From assembly GCF_047496725.1 (NCBI RefSeq), contig NC_132982.1, forward strand, positions 9,450,501 to 9,514,500: a stretch of DNA of 64,000 nt, read 5' to 3'. Of this stretch, positions 13,301 through 26,257 are shown piece after piece. Below the pieces are notes generated by a model, which was given only the letters and a program-made list of their open reading frames with translations, was not told where the DNA came from and made no database searches. Both the position numbers and the translations under genes were made by a program. This DNA comes from Anoplolepis gracilipes. Its lineage: Eukaryota; Arthropoda; Insecta; Hymenoptera; Formicidae. Position 1 is the first letter of the stretch. Every line of letters begins with the position of its first letter.

Positions 13301-13668
13301 GAACACTTTAAAAATAAATTACAAGATATATAAAATATCAAAGAATATACCCACATTCATACCTACACACACATATAAACATACACACACGCGCGCACGC
13401 ACACACTTATTCACGCACACACTTTGTTGAGATTAATTGAAATATAAAAATTAATAGTCTTTTAATTTTATATCAAATATAGACGAGATTTTTTTTTTAA
13501 ATTTGACACATGTCAACACATATGTCTAATTATCCGAAGGATAGGGTGAATAAATTAATACCTGGTGCACGCCACCGTGGAATCTGCGAGTCTTGACGTG
13601 GGGCCGACCCGATGACGGATCCTTTGGCTCTTATCCTCGAAATCGTACGCGGGATGATGATTCGCCAT
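10358..13668 (-). CDS. Fer2: bHLH transcription factor, Fer2-like (48-related/PTF1A group)
   Basis: Five exons on the minus strand: 13668-13562, 12108-11951, 11864-11753, 11295-11084 and 10464-10358 (107+158+112+212+107 = 696 nt, 231 aa). All junctions keep frame. The bHLH domain spans about residues 113-165. The basic part is RHAANIRERKRM, followed by helix 1 (SINSAFDELRVHVPTFPYEK) and a loop/helix 2 starting RLSKIDTLRLAIAYIALLRE. The RERKR core that contacts E-box DNA is intact. The C-terminal tail (SDLTARLSWINWENLGVNP) is the kind seen after the bHLH in the PTF1A/Fer group. The intron between RMLS and SINSAF splits the domain. A His/Thr-rich stretch at about 66-84 is low complexity. Family knowledge: 48-related bHLH proteins bind E-boxes as dimers with Daughterless/E proteins, and Drosophila Fer2 acts in dopaminergic and clock neurons. 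Assignment to Fer2 rather than Fer1 or Fer3 is from memory of the loop and tail sequence; the bHLH call itself is very secure. Confidence 0.9.
12109..13561 (-). other. First intron of the Fer2-like gene
   Basis: AT-rich intron of 1,453 bases with CA repeats near 13360-13425. The donor is GTATTA and the acceptor is aattttgcag. Nothing else is recognised. The following introns (11865-11950, 11296-11752, 10465-11083) are likewise AT-rich and show no other genes. Confidence 0.7.
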
Positions 13669-13942
13669 AATATATATGCGTCTTCACAATTTCATTCGTC
13701 GTGAGTATTTCCGCAAATTGAGAATATCACGAATCAACGAGCAGTCCCACTAAATATAAACTGTTACTGTTATTAATTAATATTTTTTTGGAGAATTGCA
13801 ATTTTTCACAGGTTAATTTTTTAGATCTTGATTTTTTCCGTCGATCTCGTCACGGCCGATCGATCGATCGATAGCTCGAATAAGGATATGAGTACGGAGA
13901 ATACGCGGGTTTAGACTATCGGTGATGTCCCTGGGGAGGCCG

Positions 13943-13951
13943 CTTTATATA
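13943..13951 (-). promoter_or_regulatory. TATA box upstream of the Fer2-like gene
   Basis: The minus strand reads TATATAAAG here, inside a GC-richer segment (about 13850-14260) that flanks the first coding exon. A start of transcription about 30 bases downstream, near 13915, would give a 5' leader of about 250 bases to the ATG at 13668. TATA promoters are common for tissue-restricted insect developmental genes. The transcription start itself is not shown by the sequence. Confidence 0.45.
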
Positions 13952-13959
13952 TGAAAAGC

Positions 13960-14260
13960 ACGGGGTAGCACGAGGGATGATCGATACCAACCCCTGGGCG
14001 GGTTTGTAGCCAATGGTGAGCCAAGATGCATGTGGGGTGCGATTATCAAACTTGCACGGGATTGGTGGGCGAACGCTCTAGCCGAGGGTTTTATCGGCGG
14101 AGATGCAACCCCGGAACGCACCCCCGTAGAAATTTTATTCGTCCCCACCTACTACTCGCTTGTCGTCACCTCGATGATAGACGCGGGGGTGGATTTAGTC
14201 ACAGGGGAAAGAAGGGCGCTTAGGGTAGCATAACGAGGGGTGGCGGGGCAATTTTTCAAT
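13960..14260. promoter_or_regulatory. GC-rich upstream region of the Fer2-like gene
   Basis: This segment of markedly higher GC than its surroundings abuts the TATA box. Open frames on both strands overlap it, but they lack splice support and look like composition artefacts. It may be a proximal enhancer or conserved non-coding block. Confidence 0.35.
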
Positions 14261-15900
14261 TTCGCCAAACACGGATAAAATATTGTGAACGTTCCTTTGA
14301 TTTAAAAACGATTTCTTTTTTATCGCTTAATAAAATATTCATGATTAAATATAAAGTCTATTATGGAAAGATTGCGAGAATTATTAATGATTTATAGCAA
14401 ATAGTTTTAATTATGTTTATTTAAACTTGAGAGTTTTTTTAAATTGTTGGAAAAACTTTAATTGCAAATTTTTCTTATAATTGTGATCGGAATCAATTTG
14501 AAAATTGGAATTGTATTTAACGTCTAAAAAATTATCAAATTATAAGAAATGACTAGTTTTTTACTCTTTTACTTTCATGTTATTTTTGTTGAACTGTATT
14601 ACTGAAAGATTGTTACAAAAATATTATTAATATTGTACATCTTACTTTGGTTTATACTTTACGTTTACAAAAATGTATGTGTCAAAATACATCAGCATAA
14701 ATCCATTGTATTGCATCTGCAATCGATTTGTATGTTTATTCCAATATCAAGACTAACGATATAAAAATAAGAGAAGACAAGGAAAAACGAAATGCATAAG
14801 AAAGAAAGAAAGATGCAATAATATTATAAAACAAGGAAAATTAATTCCTGTATTTACTGTTTTTTATAATATCTCAAGTTATTCTTATTATATTTTATTT
14901 TTTATTTATTTCGCAGTGAAAAATTTGTCATTCCTATATCAATTAATTGTTACATTCTTTTAATTAAGAAAGAAAAAATAATTTAATTATCTTTTTTTTA
15001 AAATATTGACAGTCGCAAATAAATTTTAATTAGAAAAACTGTGTTTAAATATTATAATATAGGAAATATTAGAAAAATTTAGCACTATAGTTTTCATCGA
15101 GATCGGATTTTACAACATAAATGTTTTATTCTAAACGCAAAAAAAAAAATTAAGAAAATGCATCTAAAAACGAGTTATCGGTGTAATCTCGCGATATACA
15201 CTTTGAAAATTGTTCGTTATGACAGCCTGAGAAAGCATCGTCCAAGATGACATCTGTAGAATAGCGGCAACCGAAATTGATCGGCGACGGTGGTGTCTCT
15301 CTTTTAAGAGCGCGATTATTAGCCTTCCCAATAGTATGAATGGGCCAATATTCAAATGAGTCGTGTTTAGTGCACGCGCGACGAGAGAAACGCGGTGGTG
15401 CAATTATGCGAGGTGTTAATACGATCACAATGGTGGTTGTACGCCGGGGTTGTACCTATCTACGCCTAGACCGGACGAAGTTTTGTCCCCGTTCGGAACG
15501 AGAGAGAGAGATAGAGAGAAAGAGAAAGAGAGCTATTCGCGGTTGATCCTTGCCGAAGGCATCACCGAATTATTATTGGCTGACCCACACAGAGACGATA
15601 TGCATATAATTAAGCCCTCGAACCTGTGAGAACACCAAGTCTTTATACACAACCCTTCACCGCGAAAGATTGATCCTTTGATAGGCGGATGCTCGATCTA
15701 CATATTTTGATACTATCTTATGAAAAATCAATTTGAAATTAATATAAGAGAGAGAAACTATACTGAGACTATTGATACTAAATAAAATTATTTTAGTAGC
15801 AAAAATGAAAAGAGATTATCCTTTTATCGCATGAAAGTGATAGATGAACTATTTTTAATTTTTCATAACGATTATCAACTTGTTAACATATATGATTGCT
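14261..15900. other. Intergenic stretch with one GC-rich island
   Basis: Mostly AT-rich. From about 15160 to 15690 the GC content rises and a GA tract occurs at about 15501-15532. Overlapping open frames on both strands here have no splice or start support. The island may be regulatory DNA for the Fer2-like gene or for its neighbour. Confidence 0.4.
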
Positions 15901-15911
15901 TTAAATATCTT

Positions 15912-16394
15912 CAGGGATGGAAAAGTTACTTTTAAAAAGTAACTAGTTATCGTTATCGTTACTTAAAAAGTAACTATTCGTTATTTTTTTAATGTTAAAA
16001 CAAGATTAAAAATTAAATAAAAAATAAACTTTTGTAATATATTTTATTTAAAAAATTAATAATTAAAATATTAATAAAATTTTAAAACACACTCAAAGTA
16101 TAAATAAAAAAATTTTAGTTTGCATTAAATTTATAACTATAGTTAAATACACATATCTGTGTTGATAATTGAAAATTGAATATACGAAAATAGAAAATAT
16201 AATATGTCATAAATAGGTTCTATATATAAAAAGTGAGTGTTAAATTCGTTACCGTTACTAAAAAAATGTAACTACGTTACCGCTGCAGTTACAGAAAGAA
16301 AAAATAGTAACGCCGTTATCACTTTGTTATTAAAAAAAAAAAAGTAACTATAACGGTAACGGCGTTACAAGTAACGCGTTACTTCCCAACCCTG
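15912..16394. mobile_element. hAT-like non-autonomous element (MITE), 483 bp
   Basis: The ends are inverted: the left starts CAGGGATGGAAAAGTTACTT and the right ends AAGTAACGCGTTACTTCCCAACCCTG, read in two parts. Many short direct and inverted GTTAC/GTAAC repeats lie just inside both ends. Flanking 8-base sequences are aatatctt (15904-15911) and aatgtctt (16395-16402), a 7 of 8 match. An 8-bp target duplication is the hallmark of hAT transposition. The interior is AT-rich and lacks any transposase frame, so the element depends on a transposase from elsewhere. Confidence 0.8.
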
Positions 16395-16402
16395 AATGTC
16401 TT

Positions 16403-17660
16403 ACATTATTTATACATAAATTTTAGCAAAATTTAGTTTGGTTTACAAACATTGAATTCTAATAAAATAAATTTTCCTTGTATTTTTTGTCAAATCATTT
16501 ACGTCATGTAACAAACCCAGATGCAACTCGAGTGCATATTCGTTTCATTCGCGCAATCGATCCACAATTACTTGGGAGCGTGCCGTTTCGAGTATCACCA
16601 TGACAAATTTCAAGTGAGCTTTGTATCCTCACAAACCATTATTTATCTCAATTTGTCGCGTCTGTTTAAGGGAAAGCGTGGCTTCCAAATTAGGTCCAAA
16701 TATCTCTTTCTCTCTTTTTTTCCTCTTCCTCTGTGTGCTATTTTTCCCCCTCTTCACACGCAATATCGTACGCAATTTATGTATCGATTTTATGTAAATC
16801 GCAATGTATTTGTTAATATAAATTTTTGTCAAATACAGATCAAACTTATATAAAATATGAAATAATAAATATGTTTTCATATCTATATTAAACTTTATTG
16901 ACTTTACTTTATTGCTTTAATGTAATATTATTTTATATCTATCATTTACATTTCACTAAACTCGTGTTTCATGTAAAATACTTATAAGTATATTATATTT
17001 ATTTATTTATAATATAAATTATGAATGTTTTTATATTTGTATCAAACGTGCTGAATGAATTTGAAACGAATTTTCAAAGTGATCATAATGGAAAACTGTT
17101 AATGTTTGGGCATATTCATTATATTTTATATCTTTAAACTAATAATAACAAGTTTCCACAAAAGGAATAATGTAGTATTTTCTAAATTTTAAATTATGTT
17201 TATTCAACCAATATATAATTAACACAATCAATAATTGATTTTCCTTTGCATTTAATAAATACAGTTTACACACATACAGAATGTATCACAATTCGTAGAC
17301 GTCAATTGTGATGCATTCTGTATAAAATCCATGCTTTTCTCAATCATATAACGTAACATACTTATATATTTTTTCTCACAATATGTATTATTATAGTGGC
17401 GCAAATCACAAAAAGTAATTATACTTTAATTTTTATTTATATGTTGCAGAGGTGTTGATTTAAAAAAAAAAGATAAATAATTGTTTTCTAAATAATTTTT
17501 ACTAGATTTATAAACTGTTGAATCGTGGTATTTTTATATAAATTTACCGATGATATCGGAGATTTAGAGAAATTGAAGGTCCATGATAAAGCAATAAACA
17601 TAAATTACAACGATCAAATATTTCTATTGTTTAACAATAAATGCATATCGCGAGGAACAG
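16403..17660. other. Intergenic stretch with a small hairpin
   Basis: A moderately GC-rich segment at about 16505-16780 carries open frames on both strands without splice support. At about 17278-17323 a hairpin has arms cagaatgtatcacaatt and aattgtgatgcattctg around a 12-base loop. No gene is supported. Confidence 0.45.
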
Positions 17661-17664
17661 ATCT

Positions 17665-18310
17665 CTTGAAAGATCTCGTATAGTTGTCAGAGTCAAATCC
17701 ACTTCCGATTGGATTTCCTAGGAGAGGCCCCCTTGGAGGAGATCGTCGATATCCGAGCAAACATTTAATTCGCGATTACATTATTTTTCGAGGGGCGAGG
17801 ACCGGCCGATTACCCCTTGTCAGCGCCAGTGCATCCCCCTTGGCACACACGCACACACGCGTGCCCATCGAACAGTTCTGAACCTCGCTTCGACCCCTCC
17901 CCCCTCCCCCGGAATAATAGAGATTTCACGCCGCGGGGCCCACTTCGGTTCTCACAGTAGGGGTCTGACTGTCGAAGGGCTTTCTATTGTCCGACAGTTG
18001 AATCTATATTCGCGCTTGTGGCAGGACATTTAATTCGCCGGGCCGCGAGAGCGCGTGCCTCTAAGTATCTGTTTATAGTCTCTGGGGATCAATTTGTTTG
18101 CGAAATTATTTATTGGTCAAACGGGTAGACGAGAGAGCGGCGCCTCGCACCGCGAATCTGTTTGATCTGCGATTGGAAACGCGGTTTGGGAAAAATAAAC
18201 ATTACCATTCATGTTTTATCGATTCTATTTATCTGTCGAACGGCCATGTCGATTTCTCGAATCGACGCTCTTTAAAATCGCGGATCTCACAATCTGAATA
18301 TTACGTAAAT
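17665..18310. promoter_or_regulatory. GC-rich island downstream of the TRIM-NHL gene
   Basis: About 650 bases of high GC with pyrimidine-rich (cccctcccccctccccc) and CpG-rich words sit in AT-rich DNA. It also contains homeodomain-type ATTAA words and paired copies of cgacagt/actgtcg near 17967-18000. No open frame with credible splice signals was found. It looks like a conserved enhancer-type block, but this is inference from composition. Confidence 0.3.
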
Positions 18311-18821
18311 ACAATATATAATTAATTTATTAAAAATATTGCAACAACTAATAATTATTCAATGTTGTGAATCATCTTCGAAATCAAAAATTGACTTTAC
18401 AGTTGTTTCTCTAATTAATTCTTTTTTATATTTTGCTTAATAAAAAAATTCATGAATTACGTAATAAATTGTAAGAAATTAATAGTAATAAAAAACACAA
18501 TGTATTGTGTTTTTTATTGTATTATTTTGATAAGTCCCGTACGAATTGTAATGTTTGTTAATTTCTGTATATCTTTATGTAATAGCTCTTTATAAATTTC
18601 GAAGAAAAATTCCACAGAAATAAAATCTATTTAAATTAATTAAAGAATATGATGGTCCATTTGTTTATTTTATTCTTCAATAAACTTTTTCTCTCTTTCC
18701 ATTAATTTCGCGAAAAGGCTAAAGATATTTTTGTATAAAAAAAAAAATCAAACAAAGTAAAAAATGCACAGTTTTAAAGGAAAAAGGTAAGGAAGAATAA
18801 CAGAAAGCGCGAGAATATATA
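18311..18821. other. 3' flank of the TRIM-NHL gene with hairpin and poly(A) signals
   Basis: A perfect palindrome with 14-base arms (aataaaaaacacaa, loop tgta) lies at 18487-18518. On the minus strand overlapping AATAAA signals occur at about 18664-18674, roughly 150 bases after the stop of the TRIM-NHL gene, and probably define its 3' end. Confidence 0.5.
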
Positions 18822-21800
18822 TTAAAATAAATATATAAAGTTATTCTTGCTATCAGAGACTAAAATATCGTAATTATTTGTCACGAATATACCAGATACC
18901 CAACCAAACTTGTGTCCTTGAGTCTTTTTCTCGCCTAGCATCCGGAGAAATTCACCTTTCGGTGAAAAAATCTGCACTCTTCCATTTCCAGCGTCACCCA
19001 CGATGATATTTTCTTTCTTGTCGATTCTCAATACCTCGGGCGATCTACGAGAATTCAGAACTTAATTTATTATTTCTCTAACAAACTTCTGATCTTGATA
19101 AAAATAAATTTAGCAATCTTATATTAACCTAAACAAACCCTTTGCTGTACCAACGTCGCCGATTGTTTGAAGAATTTGCCCATCATGATTAAATATCTAT
19201 ATGCAAAAGATTATATTTTATTTGCTGTGAAATATTTATTTTTTAATACATTAGTGATTATATGATAATCGCGATATGTTTTGCAAGAATTATAATCATT
19301 TATCATGTCTTTTTTTAAACTATTTAATTATTTTTAAATTGTACATTATACGAACCTCTATTAAAGATTATGTTTATAAAAAGCGTGATAATACAACATA
19401 ATAAAGATATTTCATTTATGAGCAATTATTTTGATAGTAAAATTTTAATATTATAATATTTCATTTACTTTATTTCCTACAACACACACACACACACACA
19501 TACATATATAAATAAAAGGATAAATAATATTAGTTGAACTTTCAATTTATAAAATTTAGAAAAGAACATATTTTATTTAAGAAACGGAAAAAAAATTCGA
19601 AAATATTTGAATAATACATAAGCAATAATCAGAAATATTTATTTTAATATTAAAATAATAATAAAATAGTAAAATTTTAATATTATATTTTATTTTATTT
19701 ATTTCCTACAACACACACACATATTCATATATAAATAAAAAGATAAATAATATTAGTTAAACTTTCAATTTATAAAATTTAGAAAAGAATATATTTTATT
19801 TAAGAAACAAAAAAAATTCGAAAATATTTGAATGATATATAAGTAATGATCACAAATATTTATTTTACCTTAACTTTATGATTGCCGGAATCGGCGACGA
19901 CGATACGAGTTATGGTGACGGCCACGTCTGTCGGTTGATTAAGTTGACTCGCGATAGGGTCAGTTCTATGGAATCTGACAGTGCCCTTCGCGTGTTTACC
20001 TTTAGGCCCGATACTGTCCAAATACGTGCCATTTTTCTCAAGGACTTGGACACGATTGTTTCCGGTATCGGCGATGTAGAGCACGCTTCGTTCCGGATGA
20101 AATGCGATTCCTTCCGGCGAACGCAGCTCCGATTCTCCATGGCCCTTATTGCACATGCGACGAACGAGCTCGCCCTTATGGTCAAACACGAATATGCAGT
20201 GCTTCCACTTATCTGTGAAATATTAAATCGTGCACAAATCAATATTGATAAATAGATGTTCAAAAGAGAGAATTAATTATTTATTTAATTCATTATATCT
20301 TGAAACTAAAAATCAAGAGATTACTTTTGAATTGTTTTAAAATCATCTTTAAACTGTGATATTTAGTGAATGCACAATATTTATTTATAATCAATTTTTT
20401 AATGCAAAAGTAACATATCATCACTATTACTTTGTAAATATTTAATTCTGTTAGGTAATCTTTTATTAAACGTTTTACGAAACTATATAATAAAATTTCC
20501 TGAATGCAATTAATTTTTAATATATTAATATTTTCTGAATTTTTATTAAAATTTTAATAGAAAGGGAATAAAATTATAAAAAGGAATTTCAGTGTATGAT
20601 TTTGTATTATTTCAGTATGATTTCATTATAATTTTGGTAAAATATTTTCTTTTTAGAAAAAAGAATTTAAAAATGTAATAAAATCAGAATAAAATATCTC
20701 TTTTTATTCAAGAATTAAATATCAAAACCTGTCACATATATCTCGTCATTCTCCGGCAGGAAAGCAAGTCCTTGAGGCGCCATCATCTCTTGGTGACGAA
20801 TCCTCCGCACAACTTTGAACTTCCTGTCCAGAATGACAACCTGTCCTGACCCCGGACAGGTCGTGATAATGTTATCCCTCCAGGAATCAACGGCAAGCGC
20901 CGACGGCCGCTGCACTGTGTCACGATTCGCGATAATTTTGAATGTGAAAGTTTTCCGCCTGTTCCATTTTAATTTTTATTTAATATAATCTTATACCGTA
21001 CAATGTAATATAGTAGAGTAAATTATGCACATTTTTTCGCGAAACTTGGCATAAAATAATATTCGCTTAAACACAAAAAAAAAAAAAAAAAATTAAAAAC
21101 TTAAAAACGATTCTATACTTAATTTATCTAAAAAAATAAATAAATATGTTAAGTGTAAAAAAATATAAATAAATAAAAAAGTTTGTTTACTTGTGCACAG
21201 AGCCCTTGTTTTTCTTGGCAGGCAATTTTTCTTTTTCATTAACTTTCTTAAATTTCATTTCTACCTTATTCAATTCCGATTCCCAAATGGCAATTGCTGC
21301 CATTACTTCTGCAGCTTTTCGTTGTAAATCTAGAAAAGCTGTTACCTGAAACGGATACAACACATTTTTAGTACAAACTTAGCACGAAACATTATAATAT
21401 CACATATATGATTAATAGTGTATTTAATATTAATATTTTTTTATTAATATTTGTTTTATCTATAATCAAAGAGAGAGAAAAAGATATTCAATATAATTAA
21501 AGTATTATTGATAAATATCAAGATTAAAAAAGAAGATAATAATAGAAGTGATAATATGAAAACTAATTACAATAATTCATTTTCCAAAAAATACTTTTGT
21601 CGATTAATTAAGATCAACAAAAATAAAATCATTATAGTTTAATGCGAGTGTTTAATCAAATAGTATCATTTTCTAATCTGAAAATACATGCAGTATATAC
21701 ACAAAATTAAAATAATAAAAAATTATATAAAAAGATGTGTGTATGTGTGACATTGTTCTCTATCTTATATAATTTATAGATAATTAAAATAAATTAAATC

Positions 21801-24800
21801 GATATAATGATAAAATTATAATTCAAGTAGACGTATAATTTTGCATCTCAACTTGCTTATAATGCTTTATCATATTATATTATACGTATAATAATTACAG
21901 AAAAGTAAATTAAAGAATACACTATTTTAATATAACGTATAATTTTATGATAAATGTTGCCTACAACTTATACACACATACGCATACATATATAAGGGGT
22001 ACATCCTTTGTGTATATCGCAAAATGACCTGAATTGTCCAAGTTTCAAGGACACAACAATGACGTACATTTCTTCTTTGCGAGCACTTCCTCGCTGATAA
22101 ATTGGCGAAGGAACAAAAATGAAATATGCAGAGCAATGCAGTTGACGTTCTCCGCCGCAAATCTCGCACAGTGTGCAACGACGCGTCTCTAAATTGCGGC
22201 CAATCGTTGGTATAAAGAGCGATGAAAGGAGAGGAGAAGAGAGAAGATAGAGAGCGAGAGGAAGGTGAAGCTTTGTGCTTTCTGGCACTTACGGTACCCC
22301 AAAGTCGTACCACTGGCAGTCACGTGGCGAAGCGTGCGGGCCCTTTGTACTTATCTCGGCCCCTTTTCTCTCTCTCGCTCGTCCAGGCCGTTTGATCGTC
22401 ATGAGGATTGCCACGATTCAACGTGCGAGGACACGTGTATTAAATAGGCTTGGTGGCCTAAAGCCTGTTTGCGTCGGTGATGGACCTCCGACGTTGCGAT
22501 GATTCGCCAACACCGTAATATGTGACGAGGAATTTTTACGAACCGATTTATTCTATCATCTTGATAAAAGTTATGAGATACAAGCAAATGAAATCACTCA
22601 AAAAAATATTTTGCTAATGTAGATAGATTTCTAGATGTCTCAATTAAAATTTATCGCTACTTTTTGCATCTGTTGGAATATTGTTTGTCACGGATAGAAT
22701 TTATGGCAGCAATATTCTAGCAATACCTCTAAAAAATTTAAATTCCATTGCCAAATATTAATCACAAATATAATTGTCCTTAACAATAGGCCTTAAAGAT
22801 AGGCATCGCGGAAAAATTTTCTGTCTAAATTACACTAATAGTACGGATATAAATTCTGTCTCTGTCATTTAAATTGATCAAGTGCAAAATATATGCAGTG
22901 TCACAGTATTTGCTAATAATTTCTCTGTTTAAGTTAATTTTTTACACCTAGAAAATTTTTGTTGAAATTACAAGATCATTTTTTTGAGTAATGAAATTTA
23001 TTTATTTTGCATGTCTTCTATTGGTTTTTAATCTTGGGATACATAATCTCTCATCATAATTATTACTTGAATCATTGAGGAGAGATAGAAATAATATTTC
23101 TTCTGTAATTGCGTTATGAAAGAGTTTTATATATGTATATTTTCATATATGTATATATGAAATAACGTGTAACATAATTATATCAACGAATTTAAAAAAT
23201 GTTTGCAAAGTGATATAGAGAAAACCACAGGAATTTTTTTAAAGAATTTGTAATTATATAATATAAGGATATGAAATATTGTGTACGAATGTAAAAAGCA
23301 CACAGAAACTTAGAATTTAGAACTTTAAAATCAAATAAGATGATTCTTTATAACACATGTCGTAAAAAAAGCAAGGAAGTTACTTGCATTATTAAAAAGC
23401 GAAAATTGTTTTTATTATACTTCTAACAACGTTAATTTTTCGACCCATGCTGACTAATAATTTTTTAGTCAGTTTATTATCTATTCTATAAATCTTGAAT
23501 CTTCTTTTAACATTTTACTATATAAAAAACTTTATGATTTTATTTAAAAAAGTCGCGGTGATCTTGAAATCTTTGTGGCGTTTCTGTCAATCAAATTTTT
23601 TATATAGTATTGTAAATTATAACGTCCCTTTCGATTTCATTTGATTTGTACATGTTCAATGTTTTTTAAGTTTAAATTTCTTTTTAATTATTTAAGAAAA
23701 ACTGATAAATATAAAATATTTGCATACAAGTTTAAAAAATTGAACATATATTGGTCATGAGGCATAGAAAATTAGAATAAAAATCGCCCTTGATGTAAGC
23801 TATATATATAATTTTATGTATTTTTTATTACAATAGAAAATGTTTAAAAATATATAGAAGAGAAATTTTATTATTTGTTAAAACGAAACACTTGTTTCAT
23901 TTTTGTTTAAAATGATTTGCGTGACATTTATTTTCATGCTACGTGCATTCGTCGAGGAAAATCGTTTAAAGTACTTTCACGGTAACTTCAAAGTGCAATG
24001 CAAAACGCCTTTGTCGTCGTTTTTTCGCGACACTCAGGTGCGCCGATATATTTCACGCCAATCAGGTAGACAGGGATACGCATGCCGATAAAATGGTTAC
24101 CCAAGAATCGACATCTCTGTCCGACGATGCGGTGTCTTCTCAACCAAAGCGAACAATAATGTAAATCGTAAATTGAACGAACTATTTCGGTTAGATGATG
24201 AAAAATCAAGAGGAAGACAATAATGAGAAACGATGTAATTAAGACATCTTTGGCGAGTCACATTCGAAATTAATGATACGTATTTATCGAACATTCTTCA
24301 GCAAGTGTTTTGTCAGACGTTGACGAGTAAATAAATAAATATAAAATGCGTTAATAATTCTTATTATAGTCTACATATAATTACATACAAGTATTAAGTA
24401 TGTAATTATATATTAATATAAATTTATATATTAAAACAATTTGGCAAGATGATTAAGAAACTTGGCAATCTTTTTATTACTATTATAACAGATTCAATAT
24501 TACTTTACTAGACTAAAATAGCGAGAAGATAGAGAAATATAATATATAATTTAATAAAGATATATTAATGGTTTATGACGAACAAAAATTTATGATATTT
24601 TAATAGACAAAATTCTCTGTTAGAATTGTCATCGTGTATTATTATTATTAATAATAATCCAGAAATTATATTTAATTATTATGGAAAATAGCAAAGAAAG
24701 ATTATTAAAAAAAACTAATATAAATTTATATATTGAAACAATTTGGCAAGATGATTAAGAAACTTGGCAATCTTTTTATTACTATTATAACAGATTCAAT

Positions 24801-26219
24801 ATTACTTTACTAGACTAAAATAGCGAGAAGATAGAGAAATATAATATATAATTTAATAAAGATATATTAATGGTTTATGACGAACAAAAATTTATGATAT
24901 TTTAATAGACAAAATTCTCTGTTAGAATTGTCATCGTGTATTATTATTATTAATAATAATCCAGAAATTATATTTAATTATTATGGAAAATAGCAAAGAA
25001 AGATTATTAAAAAAAACTAATATAAATTTATATATTGAAACAATTTGGCAAGATGATTAAGAAACTTGGCAATCTTTTTATTACTATTATAACAGATTCA
25101 ATATTACTTTACTAGACTAAAATAGCGAGAAGATAGAGAAATATAATATATAATTTAATAAAGATATATTAATGGTTTATGACGAACAAAAATTTATGAT
25201 ATTTTAATAGACAAAATTCTCTGTTAGAATTGTCATCGTGTATTATTATTAAATAATAATCCAGAAATTATATTTAATTATTATGGAAAATAGCAAAGAA
25301 AGATTATTAAAAAAAACTAATATAAATTTATATATTGAAACAATTTGGCAAGATGATTAAGAAACTTGGCAATCTTTTTATTACTATTATAACAGATTCA
25401 ATATTACTTTACTAGACTAAAATAGCGAGAAGATAGAGAAATATAATATATAATTTAATAAAGATATATTAATGGTTTATGACGAACAAAAATTTATGAT
25501 ATTTTAATAGACAAAATTCTCTGTTAGAATTGTCATCGTGTATTATTATTATTAATAATAATCCAGAAATTATATTCAATTATTATGGAAAATAGCAAAG
25601 AAAGATTTAGAGAAAAACCTATATTAAAGAATTATATGTTATTATTAAACTGCGTATGTATTTGTGGAAAAGTGCATCTTGAACTTACTTTCGATATCAT
25701 ATACTTTTGATTTCCCGTTATGACTGATAATTTGCAGCGACACCGCTTCTTAGCGGTTCTCGATGCATAAAATTGAGCCAATTTGAAAATCTGGATCCCC
25801 CTTCCTCTAAATGCAGTCACAGGAGCCCCACATGCTTTTTAACCAGCCCGATATAAACATACATGTTGGAATTAATGATACACCGTTTAGTTACGCGTCA
25901 GTTGATTTTCCCAGGACGGCAGCTTTGTGCATTTTAAGGGTGGGGAAGAACAGAGAGAGAAGAAGACCGTGTCTTAGGGGGTTCGACACACGCTCTTCAA
26001 TATGTCACTGTGGCTAATTTTAGGGGCCAACTACCGGCCACTAGCAATTCGGGGCACCCCTTGATCCCCAAAAGTGAAAGGGACATATCGTACTTTGTAA
26101 CAAACTATGAGCGATCCCGTTGATTTTTCATTACATTGGAAACGTTATCAGTACAGGAAATAATGGTGTCATACTACTTTCTTGTATCAATTGTAATCAA
26201 AATGTATTACGAAAGAATT

Positions 26220-26257
<38 letters not shown>

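Noticed and set aside
14026..14233. Overlapping plus- and minus-strand frames upstream of the Fer2-like gene
   Set aside because: They arise from high GC with few stops, and show no splice signals or recognisable protein features.
16521..16880. 110-codon frame and its antisense partner
   Set aside because: Low-complexity translation rich in Phe/Leu/Ser, no splice context, and overlapping frames on both strands.
21945..22502. Several overlapping frames of 60-122 codons in the TRIM-NHL intron
   Set aside because: They occur on both strands of a GC-rich island and have no consistent exon boundaries.
24414..25610. CRISPR-like array
   Set aside because: The repeats are whole 302-bp units in tandem without unique spacers, in eukaryotic intronic DNA; this is a satellite.
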